NCBI GenBank assembly: GCA_007026445.1
Contig: VDMD01000267.1
Location: 1 to 19,391, forward strand
Source: Schizophyllum amplum
Lineage: Eukaryota > Basidiomycota > Agaricomycetes > Agaricales > Schizophyllaceae
DNA: 19,391 bases
Direction: 5' to 3'
In this document: positions 18,465 through 19,391 of the stretch, piece by piece
Layout: every line of letters begins with the position of its first letter
How positions within the stretch are numbered: the first letter of the stretch is position 1
Translations under genes and position numbers: made by a program
Notes under the pieces: generated by a model
Databases searched by the model: none
Seen by the model: the letters and a program-made list of their open reading frames with translations, nothing else
What the model was told of the DNA's origin: nothing

Positions 18465-19391
18465 TTACTCCACATTGCGGTATTCGAAGCCTGGGTTGCC
18501 TGGCTCCGAGCTCTCGATGATGAATTTCGTGCACCCCTCCTTCTGCAGCGCTTCCTCGACGGTGTAAACTTCGGCCTCGGCAAGACCCAGCGTCTTCTTG
18601 AGGTAGGGCAGGATCTCCTTCAGCACTGCGCTCTCCGAGAAGGGCAGCGTCCTGCGGAACGCCGTCTGTGCGCCGAACTGGGCCATCCGTTTCTGCGCAT
18701 ACCGATTAGCACAAAAAGGTAGACAACAGGCTTCATCAGCAACGCACCTTGAACGCCTGCACAAACGGCATCGCGCGCTTATCCTTGATCAGCCCGCGCT
18801 CCGTGAGCAGCTGCCTAACCTTCGCGTCGTCCACCTTGTCCGCCTCCGGCGCGTAAGCCTCCTGCACCGCCGACACGCACGCGTCCTGCCACTCCGGGAA
18901 CGCCGTCGCCACATAGATCCGCACCGCCTTCGGCTTCTTCGGGTCGAACAGCGCGCCCGTGCCCGCCGCGCCCTTCTTCCCCTTCTGCTTGTTGAGCAGC
19001 TTGAGCAAGTTCGCCTCCGCGTCGCGGATCATCTTGATCGTGCCGCGCATGTACGCGCCCGAGTCGAGGACGGAGCGGTCGACGGGGGCGGTGGGCTCGG
19101 GGAAGCGCGCGCGCTGGATGGTGGTGGGCTCGTGGAGGAGGTCCTGCCAGATGTGCTCGGCGAAGTGGGGGGCGATGGGGGAGACGAGGAGGGCGGAGAC
19201 GCGGATCCAGCGGAGGACGAGGTCGCCGTGCATGCCGGCCTCCTGCGTGACCTCGCGGTACCAGTCGCGGGAGCTCTGGAGCTCGTAGAAGCCGTACTTG
19301 AGCGCGTCCTTGAAGTTCATTCTGTGCAAGTGATTAGGTTCGTCTTCGTGGGTTACGCGGCCATGCACTTACTGGTCGTACTGCCCCTTCG
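18465..19391 (-). CDS. CDC60: Cytosolic leucyl-tRNA synthetase, C-terminal part (runs off right edge)
   Basis: Class I synthetase charging tRNA-Leu in the cytosol. Only the last 272 or so residues are present, in exons 19391-19373 (partial), 19321-18748 and 18692-18465, separated by introns of 51 and 55 bp. The part seen spans the anticodon-binding helical domain and the eukaryotic C-terminal extension: QMNFKDALKYGFYELQSSRD, DWYREVTQEAGMHGDLVLRW, LVSPIAPHFAEHIWQ, then the Lys-rich linker and the region with VRIYVATAFPEWQD and RAMPFVQAFKKRMAQFG. These match the archaeal/eukaryotic type (yeast Cdc60), not the mitochondrial or bacterial form. The HIGH and KMSKS catalytic motifs and the editing domain lie outside the window. 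Confidence 0.95.

Noticed and set aside
1..19391. tRNA, rRNA or CRISPR features
   Set aside because: No sequence resembling internal A and B boxes in a tRNA fold, no rRNA sequence, and none of the repeat sets has the spacer arrangement of a CRISPR array.

Overview
The window looks like nuclear DNA of a basidiomycete fungus, most likely an Agaricomycete. The genes are cut by many short introns (about 47-75 bp, with a few of 100-200 bp) with GTGCGT, GTGAGT or GTAAGT donors. Coding DNA is GC-rich, genes are closely packed on both strands, and one gene encodes a Plavaka-type transposase, a group abundant in mushroom-forming fungi. Exons were joined by hand from splice signals and reading frame, without RNA evidence.

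Layout, left to right. (1) 1-1602: no gene that I can support; a nested 21/51-bp minisatellite lies at 801-944. (2) 1603-6215, minus strand: a ten-exon gene for a Plavaka-type transposase. All frames join cleanly to about 1376 residues, so it appears intact; I could not find terminal inverted repeats. (3) 6216-7339: mostly non-coding, with two small doubtful ORFs. (4) 7340-10368, minus strand: ten-exon NOC2, a nucleolar ribosome-assembly factor, 712 aa. (5) 10369-11411: divergent promoter region holding a pair of inverted repeats of about 130 bp, one arm directly abutting the NOC2 start codon. (6) 11412-14442, plus strand: six-exon METTL14/Kar4-type MT-A70 protein with a very long Met/Gly-rich tail. 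The assembled sequence has a one-base frameshift in a G run in exon 2. (7) 14443-15307: spacer ending in three 24-bp direct repeats just before the next gene. (8) 15308-16888, plus strand: two-exon gene for a protein joining a helical domain of the 5-hmdU DNA kinase / alpha-glutamyl-putrescinyl-thymine pyrophosphorylase type to a C-terminal chromodomain. (9) 17318-18199, plus strand: seven-exon E2 enzyme Ubc7/UBE2G2. (10) 18465 to the right edge, minus strand: the C-terminal end of cytosolic leucyl-tRNA synthetase.

NOC2, UBC7 and the leucyl-tRNA synthetase are housekeeping genes. The most unusual content lies between 10.4 and 16.9 kb. There, an RNA m6A-writer-type subunit with an extreme low-complexity tail sits next to a chromodomain protein whose helical domain belongs to a family tied to modified DNA bases. 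A functional link between these two neighbours is speculation. The chromodomain protein itself is the best candidate in the window for poorly described biology.
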